12,313 nt of DNA from Trueperaceae bacterium. Lineage in GTDB: Bacteria; Deinococcota; Deinococci; Deinococcales; Trueperaceae. Below are positions 6,261-12,313 of the stretch, one piece after another; positions within the stretch are counted from its first letter, which is position 1, and each line of letters starts with the position of its first letter. The notes under the pieces were generated by a model. That model had not been told where the DNA came from. It did not search any database and saw only the letters and a program-made list of their open reading frames with translations. The stretch spans positions 1-12,313 of the forward strand of contig JARGGE010000043.1 in assembly GCA_029210865.1 (NCBI GenBank), read 5' to 3'. Position numbers and translations under genes: made by a program.

Positions 6261-7200
6261 CGTCGCCCGTCCCGTGCACCTTCAGGCCGAGCGCCGGCAG
6301 GTCGACGTCGACCTTGGCCCCCTGCGGCGCCCAGGTGGCGCGCCCCTGCTTGCGCCCGACGTGCTCGAGGACACCGTAGTCGCCGACCGCGACCGGGTCG
6401 GTGCCGCCGCGACCCATCGCCGCCCACGGGATGCGCCGGCCTTCGTAGGTCCCCTGCGCGCGCGTCTCGGCGTCGTGCGCCGCGAGGAGGGCCTGCTCCT
6501 CGTCGGCGGTCAGCGACCACTGCTCGTGGTGCACCAGCAGCGGCAGCGGGAGCCGCGGGCGCGGCGCCGGCCAGCGGTCGTCGGCGGGACGCCCGACCGA
6601 CAGGCCGACCAGCGGGACGATCCGCTCGGGCAGCCCGAGCTCGCTGGCGATCTCGAGCGCGCCGTTGAGGACGCCGCCGAGCAACACCGTGCCGTAGCCG
6701 AGCGACTGCGCGACCAACGAGGCGTTCTGCAGCCCGATGGTCAGGTCGGCGGTGGCGCTGACGAGCATCCGCAGGTCGTGGGCGGTGTAGCGGTAGCCCT
6801 GCGCGTGCGCGATGGTGCGGGCGCGGCGCAGGTCGGCGCAGCCGACGACGAGCAGCGGCGCCTCGGCGATCCAGCGCTGGTCGCCGGCGAGCGTCGCGAG
6901 CCGCCGCCGGCGCTCGGCGTCGCGGACGACGACGTGGGTGTAGCTGTGCAGGGCCGACGAGGTGGGCCCGCGCACGAGCGCGGCCTCGAGCGCCGCGAGC
7001 ACGTCGTCCGGGACGGGGTCGGCGGTGAAGCGGCGGACGCTGGCGTGGGTGAGGACGGTGGCGAGGGTGCCGGCGCTGTGGGCCGCGAGGGCGGCGACGG
7101 CGTCGGCGTCCGCCGGGTCGAGGACGGTCGCGGCCGCGTGGCGCACCGCATCGGGGTCGCGCGGCGCGGTCGCGGTCGGGCGATCGGGGCGGTGGGGCAT
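6247..7200 (-). CDS. Nitroreductase family protein (NfsA/Frp-like FMN oxidoreductase)
   Basis: A 317-residue FMN-dependent NAD(P)H oxidoreductase of the oxygen-insensitive nitroreductase superfamily. Flavin-site motifs are HASVRRFT (52-59) and RGPTSSALHSY (77-87). The central AEAPLLVVGCADLRR is followed by GLQNASLVAQSLGYGTVLLGGVLNG and ELGLPERIVPLVGLSVGRPADD, the block that resembles NfsA/Frp (there GxRNN, then LPLFGLCxGWPAD). It likely reduces nitroaromatics, quinones or free flavin in the cytosol as a dimer. The first ~45 residues form an Ala/Asp-rich extension and the C-terminus is also longer than the usual ~240-250 residues. ATG at 7200 lies six bases after TAGCGT, suggesting a leaderless mRNA and supporting this start. 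It diverges from the PFOR operon; no functional link beyond redox chemistry is evident. Confidence 0.87.
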   Translation of the reverse strand: MPHRPDRPTATAPRDPDAVRHAAATVLDPADADAVAALAAHSAGTLATVLTHASVRRFTADPVPDDVLAALEAALVRGPTSSALHSYTHVVVRDAERRRRLATLAGDQRWIAEAPLLVVGCADLRRARTIAHAQGYRYTAHDLRMLVSATADLTIGLQNASLVAQSLGYGTVLLGGVLNGALEIASELGLPERIVPLVGLSVGRPADDRWPAPRPRLPLPLLVHHEQWSLTADEEQALLAAHDAETRAQGTYEGRRIPWAAMGRGGTDPVAVGDYGVLEHVGRKQGRATWAPQGAKVDVDLPALGLKVHGTGDVDPT

Positions 7201-7206
7201 TCGCCT

Positions 7207-7212
7207 ACGCTA
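7207..7212 (-). promoter_or_regulatory. -10-like element TAGCGT of the nitroreductase gene
   Basis: On the minus strand CCGGTAGCGT is followed by six bases and then the ATG at 7200, so transcription would begin at or next to the A of the start codon. No ribosome site is present, consistent with a leaderless transcript. No -35 box is recognisable. Confidence 0.5.
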
Positions 7213-7350
7213 CCGGGCCGGCGCGCCCCGAGCGGCGCCACGACCGACGGCCCGGGCGCCACGGTGCACGCCATCGGCCGGCCGCCCCACCACACCCCGG
7301 GACGACGCCGCTGTCGGAGAACGTGGGACGCGCCCGATCGGGTGCCGGCC

Positions 7351-7356
7351 TAGCCT
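7351..7356 (+). promoter_or_regulatory. -10-like element TAGCCT of the PFOR operon
   Basis: GGCCTAGCCTGG resembles the other -10 elements of the window. Transcription would start near 7363, giving a leader of about 60 bases that includes the dyad at 7371-7398 and the ribosome site AGGAGG at 7414-7419. The assignment is from pattern and position only; the 138 bases between this and the nitroreductase promoter show no gene. Confidence 0.42.
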
Positions 7357-7370
7357 GGGGGCACGTAGCG

Positions 7371-7398
7371 CGTGTCCGGACCCTCGGGCCCGGACACG
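7371..7398 (+). promoter_or_regulatory. Perfect 9-bp inverted repeat in the PFOR leader
   Basis: CGTGTCCGG (7371-7379) and CCGGACACG (7390-7398) are exact complements separated by ten bases. In DNA this could be an operator just downstream of the inferred start of transcription; in RNA, a 9-bp hairpin that leaves the ribosome site at 7414-7419 free. The sequence does not match operators I know for redox regulators such as Rex or FNR. Confidence 0.5.
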
Positions 7399-7423
7399 AT
7401 CGCCGTGAGAGAGAGGAGGCGAC

Positions 7424-11079
<3,656 letters not shown>

Positions 11080-11083
<4 letters not shown>

Positions 11084-12096
11084 GCCCGAACCTCACGACC
11101 CGCTACCTCGGCCTCACGCTCCGCAACCCGATCGTCGCGTCGTCCTCGCCGGTCACCGGCCGGCTCGACACCCTGCGGCGCCTGGGCGACGCTGGCGTCG
11201 GTGCGGTGGTGCTCCCCTCGCTGTTCGAGGAGCAGATCGAGCGCGACGAGATGGCGCTCCACGACCTGAGCCTGGTCGGGCACGAGATCTCGCCCGAGAT
11301 CAGCGGTTACTTCGACCCCTTCACCGGGGTCGAGGTCGGCCCGGACGGCTACCTGCGGCGGCTGCAAGCCGCCAAGGAGGCGCTCGACGTCCCGGTGATC
11401 GCCAGCCTCAACGGGCACCGCCCGGGCGGTTGGACGCACCACGCCGAGCTGCTCGAGAACGCGGGCGCCGACGCCATCGAGCTCAACGTCTACTTCCTCG
11501 CGGCCGACGCGTCCGAGAGCGGCCGCGACGTCGAGGACCGCACGGTCGACACGGTCGCGTCGGTGTGCGCGCGCGTCTCCGTACCAGTGGCCATCAAGAT
11601 CGGTCCCTGGTTCTCGTCGGTGCCCAACCTCGTGCGCCGCTTCGGCGAGGTCGGCGCCAAGGGGGTCGTCCTCTTCAACCGCTTCTACCAGCCCGACGTG
11701 GACCTCGAGACCCTCACCGTGGGGCCGCGCCTGGTGCTCTCGACGTCGGACGAGGTGCGCTTGGCGTTGCGGTGGGTCGCGATCCTGCACGGCCGCGTCC
11801 CCATCGACCTCGCCGCCGCCGCCGGCGTCCACACCGCGGACGACGTCGTCAAGCTGCTGCTGGTGGGCGCCGACGTGGTGACCATGGCCTCCGCGCTCCT
11901 GGAGCGCGGGCCGGAGCACGTCACCGACGTCCTCACCGAGTTGGGCGCCTGGATGCACGAGCACGACTACGAGCAGATCGACGACCTGCGCGGGGCGTTG
12001 TCGCAGCGCGCGGCCCCCGACCCCGGCGCCTTCGAGCGCGCCAACTACCTGCGGGCGCTGACCGGCTACGCAGCCGCGTACCGCCCGCCGCGCTAG
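11080..12096 (+). CDS. Dihydroorotate dehydrogenase-like FMN protein
   Basis: A 338-residue TIM-barrel flavoprotein related to class 1 dihydroorotate dehydrogenases. Visible landmarks are the opening LTTRYLGLTLRNPIVASSSP (5-24), ASLNGH (108-113), ADAIELNVYF (130-139), PVAIKIGPWF with the conserved barrel Lys173, and the phosphate-binding end AAAGVHTADDVVKLLLVGAD (247-266). The region that in true class 1 enzymes carries the catalytic Cys (N-x-S-C-P-N) reads LNVYFLAAD here, so pyrimidine synthesis is unlikely. The C-terminal FERANYLRALTGYAAAY is typical of the family usually named dihydroorotate dehydrogenase-like protein. ATG 11080 overlaps the PFOR stop as ATGA and has GGAGGAGG at 11068-11075, so the two proteins are almost certainly made together. 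I recall such pairs beside NifJ-type genes in other phyla. A role in electron transfer or substrate oxidation tied to PFOR is inference. Confidence 0.88.
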
Positions 12097-12144
12097 CGGC
12101 CGGGTGCCTACGGCAGCCGCGTACCGCCCGCCGCGCTAGCGGCC
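12070..12144 (+). repeat. 32-bp exact direct repeat duplicating the end of the DHOD-like gene
   Basis: The 32 bases 12070-12101 recur identically at 12113-12144, with 11 bases between them. The unit begins GCAGCCGCGTACCGCC and ends CGCTAGCGGCC, and includes the last seven codons plus the TAG stop of the DHOD-like gene. Flanks before each copy are near-identical too (GCTACG versus CCTACG, then one extra G in the second). This is a local tandem duplication, with the second copy untranslated. Confidence 0.9.
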
Positions 12145-12157
12145 CTTCGTCCGCTCA

Positions 12158-12190
12158 CGGGCGCCACCCCCAGGGAGGGGGTGGCGCCCG
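12158..12190 (+). terminator. Strong hairpin terminator after the PFOR operon
   Basis: CGGGCGCCACCCCC (12158-12171) pairs perfectly with GGGGGTGGCGCCCG (12177-12190) around the loop AGGGA: a 14-bp, almost all G:C stem, 61 bases after the DHOD-like stop. Only CTTCG follows, so the classic T-run is missing. It can act in either direction and may also protect the mRNA end. Confidence 0.65.
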
Positions 12191-12236
12191 CTTCGCGTCC
12201 CCGCGGGCGGCGGACCGCGGGCCCGCGGCGCGCGCG

Positions 12237-12313
12237 ATGACCTAGTGTCATGTCACACGTGTTCTGTCGGTCTGGGGTGGTAGTTTTCTCCTGACGATCA
12301 TTGCGTTAGGAGG
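12237..12313 (+). promoter_or_regulatory. Control region of a gene beginning just past the window
   Basis: Base composition drops sharply in AT content terms, becoming much less GC-rich than the rest. ATGAC-N5-GTCAT (12237-12251) is a perfect 5-bp dyad; TGTCA is repeated directly at 12246 and 12251; ACACGTGT (12255-12262) is palindromic. TAGTTT (12281-12286) could be a -10. The window ends in TTAGGAGG (12306-12313); with the four-base spacing seen at three other genes here, a start codon would fall near 12318. Between the operon terminator and 12236 there is only a GC palindrome (12215-12228). Confidence 0.4.

Noticed and set aside
12215..12228. Perfect 14-bp palindrome CCGCGGGCCCGCGG
   Set aside because: Built only of G and C in an extremely GC-rich stretch, with no unpaired loop and no gene-related position; probably chance.

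Overview
The window is very GC-rich (about three quarters G+C by eye), gene-dense DNA with eight intact-looking protein genes, two chimeric or remnant reading frames at the left edge and one possible micro-ORF. The -10-like elements follow TAnnnT, two genes look leaderless, and the sequence lacks recognisable -35 boxes. Together with the gene content this fits a high-GC member of the Deinococcota (Trueperaceae-like) or an actinomycete. That assignment is inference; no rRNA or marker gene is present.

Left part (1-2345): an open-ended frame joins part of a branched-chain amino-acid ABC permease (LivM-like) to the last two thirds of an MFS transporter. A promoter and strong ribosome site then drive a 36-codon remnant resembling the N-terminus of IolD, coupled through ATGA to a complete iolC (5-dehydro-2-deoxygluconokinase, myo-inositol catabolism). 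Both junctions look like products of deletion, recombination or misassembly.

Middle (2346-7200): an acetamidase/formamidase and an SGNH arylesterase form a GTGA-coupled pair. They converge with an MFS exporter on the minus strand, and the two coding ends overlap by 38 bp. The exporter is divergent from a winged-helix regulator; both appear to use one symmetric -10 (TAGGCTA). The regulator converges on an NfsA-like nitroreductase, with a 15-bp tandem repeat between them.

Right part (7201-12313): a single-chain pyruvate:ferredoxin oxidoreductase (NifJ family) and a dihydroorotate dehydrogenase-like flavoprotein form an ATGA-coupled operon. It has a perfect 9-bp dyad in its leader and a 14-bp-stem terminator-like hairpin after it. 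The end of the second gene is duplicated as a 32-bp direct repeat. The last 80 bases look like the control region of a gene starting just beyond the window.

No tRNA, rRNA, CRISPR array, insertion sequence or phage gene was seen. No wholly new system is evident. The best leads are the two chimeric frames, the symmetric divergent promoter, and the PFOR-coupled DHOD-like protein that lacks the usual catalytic cysteine.
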